Source: an uncultured Johnsonella sp.
Lineage (GTDB): Bacteria; Bacillota; Clostridia; Lachnospirales; Lachnospiraceae
Direction of reading: 5' to 3'
NCBI GenBank assembly: GCA_900766185.1
Contig: CAAFUL010000051.1
Location: 1-22,230 of the forward strand
DNA: 22,230 nt
In this document: positions 7,590-15,578 of the stretch, piece after piece
How positions within the stretch are numbered: position 1 is the first letter of the stretch
Layout: every line of letters starts with the position of its first letter
The notes under the pieces: model-generated
Told to the model about the DNA's origin: nothing
Seen by the model: the letters and a program-made list of their open reading frames with translations, nothing else
Database searches by the model: none
Made by a program: the position numbers and the translations under genes

Positions 7590-8327
7590 TTACTTTAAAA
7601 ACCTTACCAGTCTTTCATCAGTCGGATTTTCCAGTATTTCTTCTACACTTCCCTCTGCTTTTATGCTGCCCTCATCCATAAATATAACCCTGTCTGAGAC
7701 TTCTTTTGCAAAGTTTATCTCATGTGTTACCAAAATCATGGTCGTTCCTTTGTTTGCAAGCAACTTAATAGTATTAAGCACTTCTCCTACAAGTTCTCTG
7801 TCCAGAGCGGAAGTCGGCTCGTCAAAAAGTATTATATTGGGATTTACTGCCAATGCTCTTGCTATACCCACTCTTTGCTGCTGACCGCCTGAAAGCTTTG
7901 AAGGATAATAATCCTTTCTTTCCATCATTCCTACAAGTTCTATATTCTCAAGTGCTATATTCATAGCCTCTTTCTTGGGCATTTTATGTACGGTGATCAA
8001 GGCTTCCATCACATTTTCAAGAGCGGTTTTATTCTTAAATAAATTATATGACTGGAAGACCATAGAACTGTGCTTTCTTAATTTCAGTACATCTTCCTTG
8101 GTATAAGAGGATGCATCTACCCTAACATCATCTATACTTATAATTCCCTTTGTAGGCACTGTCAGATAGTTGATACATCTTAGAAGTGTTGACTTTCCCG
8201 TACCTGAAGGCCCTATAATTGACACTACATCCGATTTATACACATCCAGATTTATATCCTTAAGTATAGCCTCGTTCTTTTCAAATTCTTTATATAAATG
8301 CTCTATTTTAAGCAAAGGTTTTTGCAT
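7590..8327 (-). CDS. Polar amino-acid ABC transporter, ATP-binding protein
   Basis: Energises import of a polar amino acid together with the two genes upstream. Walker A GPSGTGKSTLLRC near residue 36, Q-loop VFQSYNLF, ABC signature LSGGQQQR, Walker B IILFDEPTSALD and the switch histidine in LVTHEI are all present. Length (245 residues) is normal for GlnQ/TcyC-type subunits. The frame is open to a TTG at 8342, but the ATG at 8325-8327 is preceded by AGGA at the right distance, so I start there, 20 bases after the binding-protein stop. Third gene of a permease, binding protein, ATPase operon on the minus strand. Confidence 0.94.
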   Translation of the reverse strand: MQKPLLKIEHLYKEFEKNEAILKDINLDVYKSDVVSIIGPSGTGKSTLLRCINYLTVPTKGIISIDDVRVDASSYTKEDVLKLRKHSSMVFQSYNLFKNKTALENVMEALITVHKMPKKEAMNIALENIELVGMMERKDYYPSKLSGGQQQRVGIARALAVNPNIILFDEPTSALDRELVGEVLNTIKLLANKGTTMILVTHEINFAKEVSDRVIFMDEGSIKAEGSVEEILENPTDERLVRFLK

Positions 8328-8347
8328 AATTCCTACTTTCAATACAG

Positions 8348-9241
8348 TTATTGATTTTCATTTATGAGCTTGGTCATATCCTCAAAAAGCCACTTCTCGG
8401 TGATTTTAGCAATAGTTCCATCTGCAAGCAACTCCTTAAGCACTACATTGACCTCGTCTCTTAAAGCCGCACCGGCATCAGTTTTTGGGAAGAAGTATGC
8501 TACATTGTTGGCAAGCAATTTTTCATCCAGAATACGAACCTTATTACCGCTGGCATTCATATAGTTATTAAATACGGTTACGGCACTTGCCATAGCATCT
8601 ATCCTGCCAAGACTAAGCTCCTGACAACCTATGTTGGACTGCTCATATATTACAGTTTCAAAGCCTATATCTTTAGCCATTTGTTCTATAATAGTCTGAC
8701 TTGCCTGTCCTGAAGTAAATCCAACCTTCTTTCCCTTAAGATCGGCAAAGGTTTTAATATCTTCATTATCAGCCGATACCGCTATTGCCTGTGCATCTCC
8801 GTAATACGGTATTGAGGCATAATATTTTTCAAGTCTTTCAGCCTTGGTTGCAAAACAGTTCGCAGCCATATCGGCTCTTCCTGCATCAAGTTCTCCGAAT
8901 ATTGAGTCAAATGAGGTCTTTTTTAACTCTACTTCCCAACCGGTTCTTTTTTCTATCTCTGCCCATATCTCAGAGTCTATACCTGTCCATGAGCCGTCTT
9001 CATGTACTAAGCTATAAGGTTCTGCATCTCCTCCGGTAACTATAATAATTTTTTTACCGACTGCAGCACTTTCTGTCACACCGCTTTCTCCTGCACTGCT
9101 TGCTCCCTCTGAAATACCGCTTTCTGCTGCCGCACCTGTATCCGACTCGGTCGGTGCTACAGAGCTTGAGCAGGCTGCAAGAGCAAGTACTGAAAATCCT
9201 AACATAGCTACAGAAATAACTTTGATAAATTTCTTAAACAT
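8348..9241 (-). CDS. Amino-acid ABC transporter substrate-binding lipoprotein (family 3)
   Basis: Captures the substrate outside the membrane and delivers it to the permease. The N-terminus is a lipoprotein signal: positively charged MFKKFIK, a hydrophobic stretch, and lipobox LAAC with the acylated cysteine at residue 24. A Ser/Ala/Glu-rich flexible linker follows to about residue 62. The mature part is a bilobed family 3 binding domain: DGSWTGIDSEIWAEIEKRTG, then a FDSIFGELDAGRADM region, then FADLKGKKVGFTSGQAS. The sequence resembles cystine/glutamine binding proteins, but the ligand cannot be fixed; a typical ligand-arginine segment (TKAERLEKYYASIPYY) is visible. RBS GGGGAG precedes the ATG. 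Operon partners lie on both sides. Confidence 0.93.
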   Translation of the reverse strand: MFKKFIKVISVAMLGFSVLALAACSSSVAPTESDTGAAAESGISEGASSAGESGVTESAAVGKKIIIVTGGDAEPYSLVHEDGSWTGIDSEIWAEIEKRTGWEVELKKTSFDSIFGELDAGRADMAANCFATKAERLEKYYASIPYYGDAQAIAVSADNEDIKTFADLKGKKVGFTSGQASQTIIEQMAKDIGFETVIYEQSNIGCQELSLGRIDAMASAVTVFNNYMNASGNKVRILDEKLLANNVAYFFPKTDAGAALRDEVNVVLKELLADGTIAKITEKWLFEDMTKLINENQ

Positions 9242-9308
9242 AACATTCTCCCCTTTGTGTATTTTTTAACTTCTCATATTTTAAAATCCGGATTATTATA
9301 CCGACTTA

Positions 9309-9971
9309 TTAAAATGCCGCCGCACACTTTTTTTCCAAGTATTTTCGCAACAAATCAAATACAAATATTACCACCCAGTATACTATCATTACGGCTGCAT
9401 AGATTTCAAAATATCTGAAACTTTTTGCTCCCTCCATCTTTGCAGCACCCATTATATCAATAACACCTACCATAAAAGAAAGTGATGAAAGTTTGATAAT
9501 ATTGATTACATCATTAAAAAGCGGTGGAATAGCAACCCTCATTGCCTGAGGAATTATTATCCTCGTAACTAACTGCATATTGCTCATCCCAAGCGAGTAC
9601 GCCGCCTCCTTTTGACCTTCATCCACTGAAAGAAGTGCCGCTCTGATACTTTCTGCCATAAAAGCACCTACATTAAGACTTATAACTATGGCTACAGCCG
9701 TCATAGGAGACATATCCCTTACTACGCTCGAATATATTGCAACACCGAAGTAAAAGAAGTAAAGCTGTGCAACTATGGGAGTACCTCTCATAATCGATAT
9801 ATAGACATAGGCTAACTTATCCAGAACTTTTACCTTATAGTAAATCACTACAGCAAGCAAAGTTCCGATAATCAAAGCAAAAAATATAGATATCAAGGTT
9901 AAAGTCAAAGTAACATCTAATTTCAAAAAAATTTTTGGTATCATTTCCAAAAAATAACTAAACTTAAACAT
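9309..9971 (-). CDS. Polar amino-acid ABC transporter permease
   Basis: Membrane subunit of the importer, 220 residues with about five transmembrane helices. It has the family signature VYISIMRGTPIVAQLYFFYF (the RGTP motif typical of His/Glu/Gln permeases) near residue 80. The EAA loop that contacts the ATPase reads EAAYSLGMSNMQLVTRIIIP near residue 140. A single permease gene is present, so the transporter probably uses a homodimer. First gene of the operon; AAGGGAGG lies 5-6 bases before the ATG and a possible -10 lies about 45 bases upstream. Confidence 0.94.
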   Translation of the reverse strand: MFKFSYFLEMIPKIFLKLDVTLTLTLISIFFALIIGTLLAVVIYYKVKVLDKLAYVYISIMRGTPIVAQLYFFYFGVAIYSSVVRDMSPMTAVAIVISLNVGAFMAESIRAALLSVDEGQKEAAYSLGMSNMQLVTRIIIPQAMRVAIPPLFNDVINIIKLSSLSFMVGVIDIMGAAKMEGAKSFRYFEIYAAVMIVYWVVIFVFDLLRKYLEKKCAAAF

Positions 9972-10015
9972 TTATCCTCCCTTAATGTTTTTATTATTCT
10001 TTTACATCTTCTGAA

Positions 10016-10021
10016 ATTATA
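10016..10021 (-). promoter_or_regulatory. Possible -10 box of the amino-acid transporter operon
   Basis: TATAAT on the minus strand, about 45 bases before the permease start codon. No good -35 box is seen at 16-18 bases, so the promoter is either activator-dependent or this is chance in AT-rich DNA. Confidence 0.35.
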
Positions 10022-10161
10022 CAATATTATTTTCCTTAATTCTATTCTTTTTGTTGGTTTTTTTGATTTTTAGTAATTTTAAGAAATTTTATTTTTACTA
10101 ATTTAATTTATATAGGTATTTATGACAATCTTATAAAGTTAAACTTTCATTAAATTTTAAC

Positions 10162-10271
10162 TCAAACTTCCTACACTCAAAACCGGGTCAGTATATTAAA
10201 AATCATTATTTTATCAGCTAAAATGTCGAAGTTTCAATGTACTGCTCCAATTTTGGGTATGGGAAGTTTGA
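10162..10271. repeat. 110-bp imperfect palindrome with 32-base arms
   Basis: Left arm 10162-10193 (begins TCAAACTTCC) and right arm 10240-10271 (ends GGAAGTTTGA) are complementary at 28 of 32 positions when three G-T pairs are counted, with a 46-base AT-rich loop. It sits in the 320-base gap between the transporter operon and the membrane-protein gene of the duplicated module. Candidates are a miniature inverted-repeat element, or a structured 3'-UTR or small RNA. No T-run follows either arm, so it is not a plain terminator. The remaining gap (10022-10161) is very AT-rich and holds nothing I can support. Confidence 0.7.
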
Positions 10272-10293
10272 ATTATTTTATTCTTCTTTACAT

Positions 10294-10791
10294 TTACCAA
10301 GGCATGGCTGCTACAAAATCGTATTTACTAAGAAACCCCTTGGGGTAGAGCCATTCCGGTAAAAGAACAGTTTCTCGTTTTATGGGATATATGGGGTACC
10401 AGTCTATTACTTTAAATTTTTCATAATGCGTATCATAAATAACAACTTCACCAACTTTTTTCTCCACTTCACATAAATAAATATTATCAGACTCTGTAGG
10501 AGAAGTTATTATGGGAATATCTGCGTTCTCCAACCAAACTTCGGAAATGTTATTTTTATCATAAAATCCATTATCATCTCCTACTTTTACCCAAGGAGCT
10601 CCGGTATAGACATTCTCCTTAACTAAAATATAATCTTTATATTCATCAAAGCTATCTTCTTTCACAGCATATTTAACAGGTATCCAAGCCGGAATAAGGT
10701 AAATTATTATAATTACAGTTAGTACTGACAGCAGTGTAATAACAGTTTTAAGCACTCCAATTAATCTTTTTTTTAATAAATTTTCTTCCAT
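10294..10791 (-). CDS. Single-pass membrane protein of unknown function, module copy 1 (A1)
   Basis: 165 residues: a short basic cytoplasmic N-terminus (MEENLLKKR), one transmembrane helix at about residues 11-32, then an extracytoplasmic domain of about 130 residues beginning PAWIPVKY. The ends are nearly identical to those of the paralogue at 12734-13243 (C-terminus LSKYDFVAAMPW against LSKYDFEAGMPW, and YPIKRETVLLPEWLYPK in both). The middle has diverged, which suggests ends under constraint and a variable centre. The frame is open to an ATG at 10860, but AAGGAAG and similarity to the paralogue support the ATG at 10791. No family recognised. It follows the lipoprotein gene B1 by 227 bases. 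Confidence 0.8.
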   Translation of the reverse strand: MEENLLKKRLIGVLKTVITLLSVLTVIIIIYLIPAWIPVKYAVKEDSFDEYKDYILVKENVYTGAPWVKVGDDNGFYDKNNISEVWLENADIPIITSPTESDNIYLCEVEKKVGEVVIYDTHYEKFKVIDWYPIYPIKRETVLLPEWLYPKGFLSKYDFVAAMPW

Positions 10792-11017
10792 AGATATATT
10801 ACTTCCTTTTTGTTTATTCAGCACAATTGGTTCTAAATAAAATTTGCTTAACGCCTTCAAATAATATATAAAGCTATAGCCTCTAATTTTTTTACTTTCC
10901 GCCGGTATATTTTACTTCATAAGTATCTATCTTTTTAATACTGTAGGTGTTTTTAGCACATTACAACGCATACAAACCGGTAATTAGTTTATATGTTTTT
11001 AAGATACTGATTCCCTT

Positions 11018-12550
11018 TTATTGAAAATATTCTTTCAAGTAAATAATTTCCGCTTCAGGATGCACTGCCGTATCATAGCCTTCTACTTTAATATAAATAT
11101 CATCAGGATTTCTCATACATAAAGTGAACTCGGCATTGTATTCTACCAAGGGTAATATTACGGTTTTATCTTTTTTAACGATAAATATAGCAGTGCCGGA
11201 CTTGCTCCAGTCTACTTTACTAAGTCGCCTAAGCTGTATGTTTATTTCTTTTTCCCCATTACTTAGTTTGTATGTAACTCCTGTTTTAAGTTCCATATCT
11301 CCTTTTGTAACCTCTACAACCTCTTTAGTCATATCTTCACATAAATCCAGTATTCTTTTATCTCTGTCAATATATTTGGGAGCATAGCGAATTTCAAAAC
11401 CCTCTACTATATTATTTTCATCAAAAAAAGTATTTGTACCATAATAATAGTAGTACAACACATCATGATCATCGTAATATTTACCTCTTATCAATTGTTC
11501 ACCCCTTTTTATATCATTAAATAACTCAAAATCTACATTTGCCCAGTCTTTTCCCACCTGTGTTTTTAAATCTACAACATACCAGTCTTTATTTTTATGT
11601 TTCCATAATATACAAAAAATCTTTTCTCCTTCTTTTTCAAGTATGATTTCTTTCCTATCTTCATTATCCGGCAGTTTTTCATTTGCCACCCAGCCATTTT
11701 TAAGCACTTCATCTAAGGGAATGGGCATCTTATACATGGCACCGTCTAAACTAAAACGGTATTCATCAAAGGATGAACCGAAATTCATTGGGGTTTTATA
11801 TTCATTTTTTTCAAAATCTGCCAAGAAACTCTTTTCGCTCTCGACAGGTTCTACAGGACTTAACATCATATAATCTGCCGTATATCCTCCAAAGGCACTT
11901 TTATCATTTTTATGAAATCTGACTTCCATATCATAAATATCACCGTACACCGGTTCATCATTGACCCTGCACTTAACCTGCAATACATCATCATTAAATG
12001 TAAACTGCCAGTCCTTATACTCCTTATATGATTCCCCACCCCATCTGTTTTGATCTGAGAATATAAAACTATCCCCTTCAACTTCATACCTTTCTTTATA
12101 ATCTAAGATGTACTCCCATACACCCATATCCTCTTTAGCACCTGCCATCTTCAAAATATTTACAGCATTTGCTTTATCTATTTTCATGCTGTCTTCTTTC
12201 ATATGCATATAGTTTTTAAGAGTAGATTCGGCGGACTCATTATAGTCGATTTCATTAATAGCTATCAAAAATCTAAACTGTTCTTCTCCCGTACTTAATA
12301 TTTTACCCTCTCCTATATGGTTAGAGCTGCCTGCTGCATAGTAGAGCATCTTTGCCAACAGTTTTATCTGCTCTATTTCAGCTTCCGAACAGGTATTAAA
12401 ACTGCTGCCTGTTGTGGCTTCTACTATATAGTCTTGGCTTTGTGATACAGTTTGTTCTATGGTATCAATATTATTATCTGATTTTACCTTGCAAGAATAT
12501 AAAATAAATATTGTCAGTAAACTAATTAATCCTATGTATATCTTTCTCAT
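11018..12550 (-). CDS. Large lipoprotein of unknown function, module copy 1 (B1)
   Basis: 510 residues with a lipoprotein signal peptide (MRKIYIGLISLLTIF) and lipobox LYSC, cysteine at about residue 20, so it should be anchored on the outer face of the membrane. After a Ser/Thr-rich linker the mature chain is acidic. It has a helical segment near residues 55-150 (EIEQIKLLAKMLYYAAG, IGEGKILSTGEEQ) followed by mostly beta-type sequence rich in Tyr and Asp. No enzyme motif or known repeat recognised. A truncated paralogue lies at 13466-14784. The constant pairing with a single-pass membrane protein gene suggests that the two act together at the cell surface. The reading frame is intact. Confidence 0.85.
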   Translation of the reverse strand: MRKIYIGLISLLTIFILYSCKVKSDNNIDTIEQTVSQSQDYIVEATTGSSFNTCSEAEIEQIKLLAKMLYYAAGSSNHIGEGKILSTGEEQFRFLIAINEIDYNESAESTLKNYMHMKEDSMKIDKANAVNILKMAGAKEDMGVWEYILDYKERYEVEGDSFIFSDQNRWGGESYKEYKDWQFTFNDDVLQVKCRVNDEPVYGDIYDMEVRFHKNDKSAFGGYTADYMMLSPVEPVESEKSFLADFEKNEYKTPMNFGSSFDEYRFSLDGAMYKMPIPLDEVLKNGWVANEKLPDNEDRKEIILEKEGEKIFCILWKHKNKDWYVVDLKTQVGKDWANVDFELFNDIKRGEQLIRGKYYDDHDVLYYYYYGTNTFFDENNIVEGFEIRYAPKYIDRDKRILDLCEDMTKEVVEVTKGDMELKTGVTYKLSNGEKEINIQLRRLSKVDWSKSGTAIFIVKKDKTVILPLVEYNAEFTLCMRNPDDIYIKVEGYDTAVHPEAEIIYLKEYFQ

Positions 12551-12733
12551 TTTCCTATTCTCCGATATCCTGATTTTCTTCCAAACAGTTTTTAGTACTT
12601 TCTTCGTAGTTAGAGATTAATATATCTTCACCCACAAGCACAATACAGTTTTATTCCTGTCATATAACAGCTGCTTAATTTGGAAAATCTGTATTAAATA
12701 CTTCCGATTTTAACATTTTTTAACAGCATACAT

Positions 12734-13243
12734 TTACCAAGGCATACCTGCTTCAAAATCATATTTACTAAGAAATCTCTTGGGGTAGAGCCATTCCGGT
12801 AAAAGAACAGTTTCTCGCTTTATGGGATATACGGGATACCAGTCTACTAACTTATATGCTTCAAAATATTCACCACCCACTTCCCAATATTTACCTTCCT
12901 CTATCTTTTCCACAATGCACAAATAGGTATTACCATATTCCGAAAGCGGCATTTCTCTTATCGGATTATCATCAATTTCAAGCCAAATATCATGAATATG
13001 TTCTTTGTCATAAAAACCATTGCTATCTCCTACTATTTCCCAGCTTGCACCTGTTGCATAAAATGTTTCTTTAATTAATATAGCATTCTTATATTTATAA
13101 AAATCTTCCTCTGTTTTTGTATATTTAACAGGTATCCAAGCCGGAATAAGGTAAATTATTATAATTATAGTTAATACTGACAGCAGTGTAATAACAGTTT
13201 TAAGCACTCCAATTATTCTTTTTTTTAATAAATTTTCTTCCAT
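12734..13243 (-). CDS. Single-pass membrane protein of unknown function, module copy 2 (A2)
   Basis: 169 residues, paralogue of the protein at 10294-10791. The N-terminus (MEENLLKKRIIGVLKTVITL) with its transmembrane helix and the terminal YPIKRETVLLPEWLYPK region are almost the same. The central extracytoplasmic part differs in sequence and by a few residues in length. Start ATG is preceded by AAGGAGG. It lies between B1 and the B2 pseudogene. It remains intact although its partner B2 is broken, so it may have kept or changed its role, or may work with B1. Function not recognised. Confidence 0.8.
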   Translation of the reverse strand: MEENLLKKRIIGVLKTVITLLSVLTIIIIIYLIPAWIPVKYTKTEEDFYKYKNAILIKETFYATGASWEIVGDSNGFYDKEHIHDIWLEIDDNPIREMPLSEYGNTYLCIVEKIEEGKYWEVGGEYFEAYKLVDWYPVYPIKRETVLLPEWLYPKRFLSKYDFEAGMPW

Positions 13244-13465
13244 GGATATGATACCTCCTTTTTATTCATTCAACATAATTGCTCCTAAATAAAATTTGCT
13301 CGACAACTTCAAATAATATAATCGCTATAACTATCAAGCTTTTACTTTCCGCCGGTACATTTTTCTTTATAAGTATCTATATTTTTATGACTGTAGGTGT
13401 CTTACCACTTTACAACACATACAAGCAAGCAATTAGTTTAAATATTTTTAGATACATAGTCCCTT

Positions 13466-14784
13466 TTATTGAAAATATTCTTTCAACTGAATAATCTTAG
13501 GTTCGGAATATACTGATGCATCATCTTCTTCCACTTCAATATACAAATCTTCAGAATTTTCTGTATATAAAGTAAATTGAGCTGTATCCTCTACCAATGA
13601 ATGTATTGTTGTTTTATCTTTCCCAACAATAAATATGGCAGTCATAAATTTGCCCCATTCTACTTTATTAAGTCTTCTGAGTTGTATTTTTATTTCTTTT
13701 CCGTCTTTGTTTAATTTATATGCAACTCCTGTTTTAAGTTCTGTATTTTCGTTTGTAACTTCTACAGACTCTTTTGTCACATCTTCACACAAATCAAGTA
13801 TCCTCTTATCTCTGTCAATATATTCTGGAGCATATCGAACTTCAAAACCTTCTACTATATTGTTTTCATTAAAAAAAGTTCTAATACCGTAATAATAAAA
13901 ATATAAAGCATCTGAAAAGTTATAGTCCTTGTTTTCTTCCTTCTTATCACCTTTTTTATAGCATTAAATAGCTGAAAATCCACATTTGCAAATTTTCCAT
14001 CCACCTGTGTTTTCAAACCTACAACATACCAATCTCCACCCTTATGTTTCCATAATACACAAAAGATTTTTTCTCCTTCTTTTTCAAGTATAATTTCTTT
14101 TCTATTTTCATTGTCAGACAGTTTTTCATTTGCCACCCAACCGTTTTTAAGTATTTCATCTAAGGGTATGGGCATCTTATACATATCACTGTCTAAACTA
14201 AAACTATATTCATAAAAGGATTGACCGAAATCTGAAGGTGTTTTATATTCTTCCTGTCCATAATCAATTATAAAACTATCTGCTGTTTCATTAGTTTTAT
14301 CCAGACTTACCATCATATAGTCAGCTGTATATCCTGCAAATACACTTTTCTCATTCTTATAAATTACACTTTCTACACTGTAAATACGATCATAATTAGG
14401 TTTTATACTTACCTTGCATTTAACACTAAGTGTTCCATCCTTATTAAACACCATATTCCAATCATTAAATTCCCTATATGGATCCTGACTTTCTCTACTG
14501 TAAAACGGTAAAGAAAATTTATCACCCCTTTTATAATGATCCCAGTTATAATGTTTAAAATCATTTTGTAAATACTGCCATACTCCTTTATCTTCCTCAG
14601 CTCCTGCCATTTTGATAATTGCTTCTGCCTCTTCCTTGCTTACAATCAGTTCATCATCTTCAAAAACAGCATAGCCTTCAAGTGTATTTTTTAATAAGTC
14701 AGTATACTCTTCCTCATTTAAAATATATAAAAAGTGAGCCTGCTCTTCAACAGTACTAAGTACTTTGCCTTCTCCCATTCTCAT
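13466..14784 (-). pseudogene. Broken lipoprotein gene, module copy 2 (B2): N-terminus lost, frameshift inside
   Basis: Clear paralogue of B1. Similarity starts at MGEGKVLSTVEEQ (B1 residue about 77), so the signal peptide, lipobox and first 75 residues are missing. No ribosome-binding site precedes the ATG at 14784, and TAA TAG stops stand directly upstream. The frame then runs to 13855, but similarity to B1 leaves it at about 13951 and continues in the -1 frame (DYNFSDALYFYYYG onward) to the natural end KEYFQ at 13466. The switch occurs at A_AAA_AAG (13957-13951, minus strand) in the correct phase for -1 slippage. Loss of the secretion signal makes a pseudogene the best reading; recoding is possible only for a cytoplasmic product. 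Confidence 0.75.
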
Positions 14785-15036
14785 CTATTACCAAAACAGG
14801 GTTACTGCCATCTCGGTTGAGCCTTATAATACAGTTTTTTTCATAATCATCACTATATTCATATATAAAAATATGATTATCTGTACAAAAAAACTCAGGA
14901 TATTATTCTCTGCAAATGCAATCAATAGGAACTACTTTTTTTCACTATATAAGTCCCATTCAACAGGAAATTGATAATATCTTAAAAGGTCAAGAGTATA
15001 TGTTATGTATTTAATTTTATTTATATCAAATAGTAT
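14756..15036 (-). pseudogene. Fragments of one or two other minus-strand genes fused to B2
   Basis: Two open stretches look like coding debris. 14902-14756 reads FFCTDNHIFIYEYSDDYEK, then IIRLNRDGSNPVLVIDENG. The RLNRDGSNPVLV part resembles the repeats of beta-propeller-like surface proteins (DUF5050 type, from memory). This frame runs out of phase into the start of B2 sequence, so the two were joined by deletion. 15036-14932 is 34 codons ending FPVEWDLYSEKK and a stop, which looks like the C-terminus of another protein. Neither has a start or ribosome-binding site. Confidence 0.4.
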
Positions 15037-15075
15037 TCATATTCATACAAACCGTTGACAAAAAAGAAGTTTTAG

Positions 15076-15105
15076 CAAAGTAGGACTGTAAAATTACTAC
15101 TTTTT
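15076..15105 (+). terminator. Possible terminator hairpin
   Basis: AAAGTAG (15076-15082) pairs with CTACTTT (15096-15102) and a run of six T follows (15100-15105). A second copy of the 3' arm, CTACTTTAGC (15107-15116), can pair with GCAAAGTAG instead. No gene clearly ends here on the plus strand, so the host transcript is unknown. Confidence 0.35.
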
Positions 15106-15182
15106 TACTACTTTAGCAAGAACCTTGATATGCAGATATAAAAACTTCTACAGATATAATAAACAATTAAATATGTATTGTC

Positions 15183-15214
15183 AAAAGAGATATTAGTGCA
15201 GACATCTCTTTTTT
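15183..15214 (+). terminator. Intrinsic terminator
   Basis: AAAGAGAT (15184-15191) pairs with ATCTCTTT (15204-15211) around a 12-base loop and is followed by T through 15214. No plus-strand gene is seen upstream; with the hairpin at 15076 it suggests a lost plus-strand gene or a small transcript in this degraded segment. Confidence 0.6.
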
Positions 15215-15256
15215 CGTATCATTATAAATAAATTTAAGGAGATGTAAATATAAAGC

Positions 15257-15532
15257 ATGATAAAATTAATGGATAAATATAGAACATTTTGCTATTCTAT
15301 AGGCATAACAAAGGGATGTATTGATAGAAAAACTTTAGAATCGTAACTGTCCTTGATTATAAAACTAAATTCAAAAATTACTAAACTCTATATGGAGTTT
15401 AGCAGAATATATGAAAGAATGAGAATGCTATGAAAAAACAAAATCCTCAACGATACAAAAACGGATATATATAATGAGAAGAAAAAGCAAGATCCTAACT
15501 GGACTCCTCGTAATCCTAGAAAAAAACCTTAA
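15257..15532 (+). pseudogene. Decayed plus-strand gene end upstream of the 15579 gene
   Basis: One frame, interrupted only by TAA and TGA, runs 92 codons from an ATG at 15257 to a stop at 15530-15532. It ends in a protein-like tail DIYNEKKKQDPNWTPRNPRK. AAGGAG lies 15 bases before the ATG, too far to be convincing. It resembles the end of a larger protein with point mutations. A short out-of-frame stretch near 15335-15385 (RIVTVLDYKTKFKNY) also looks coding, so a frameshift may be present. The position before an intact small gene resembles a toxin remnant before an immunity gene, but that is only inference. Confidence 0.3.
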
Positions 15533-15578
15533 TATTACTTGCTTTTAAAGTATATAATATTGTGATTGGAATATAAAA

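Larger units (their letters stand above)
10294..14784 (-). repeat. Tandem duplication of a two-gene lipoprotein/membrane-protein module
   Basis: Two copies of the same gene pair follow each other. Copy 2: B2 pseudogene 13466-14784, then A2 12734-13243. Copy 1: B1 11018-12550, then A1 10294-10791. The coding parts and the spacers between B and A (10792-11017 and 13244-13465) share long similar stretches, for example TTTCCGCCGGTA and the segment around each B stop codon. The duplication therefore included DNA between the genes. Divergence is moderate, so it is not very recent. Confidence 0.85.

Noticed and set aside
7561..7600. Terminator at AAGCGCTT just after the ATPase stop
   Set aside because: Short self-complementary stretch without a convincing stem and T-run; the structure at 7402-7487 is better.
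10792..10860. N-terminal extension of A1 from the ATG at 10860
   Set aside because: The paralogue A2 starts at the equivalent of 10791, and the ribosome-binding site lies inside the extension.
12558..12650. 31-codon minus-strand open stretch reading VLVGEDILISNYEES ... ENQDIGE, ending just before B1
   Set aside because: No start codon or ribosome-binding site and too short to support; it may be another coding remnant, but the spacer 12551-12733 otherwise shows nothing.
15055..15083. Plus-strand promoter starting TTGACA at 15055
   Set aside because: No acceptable -10 box at 16-18 bases.
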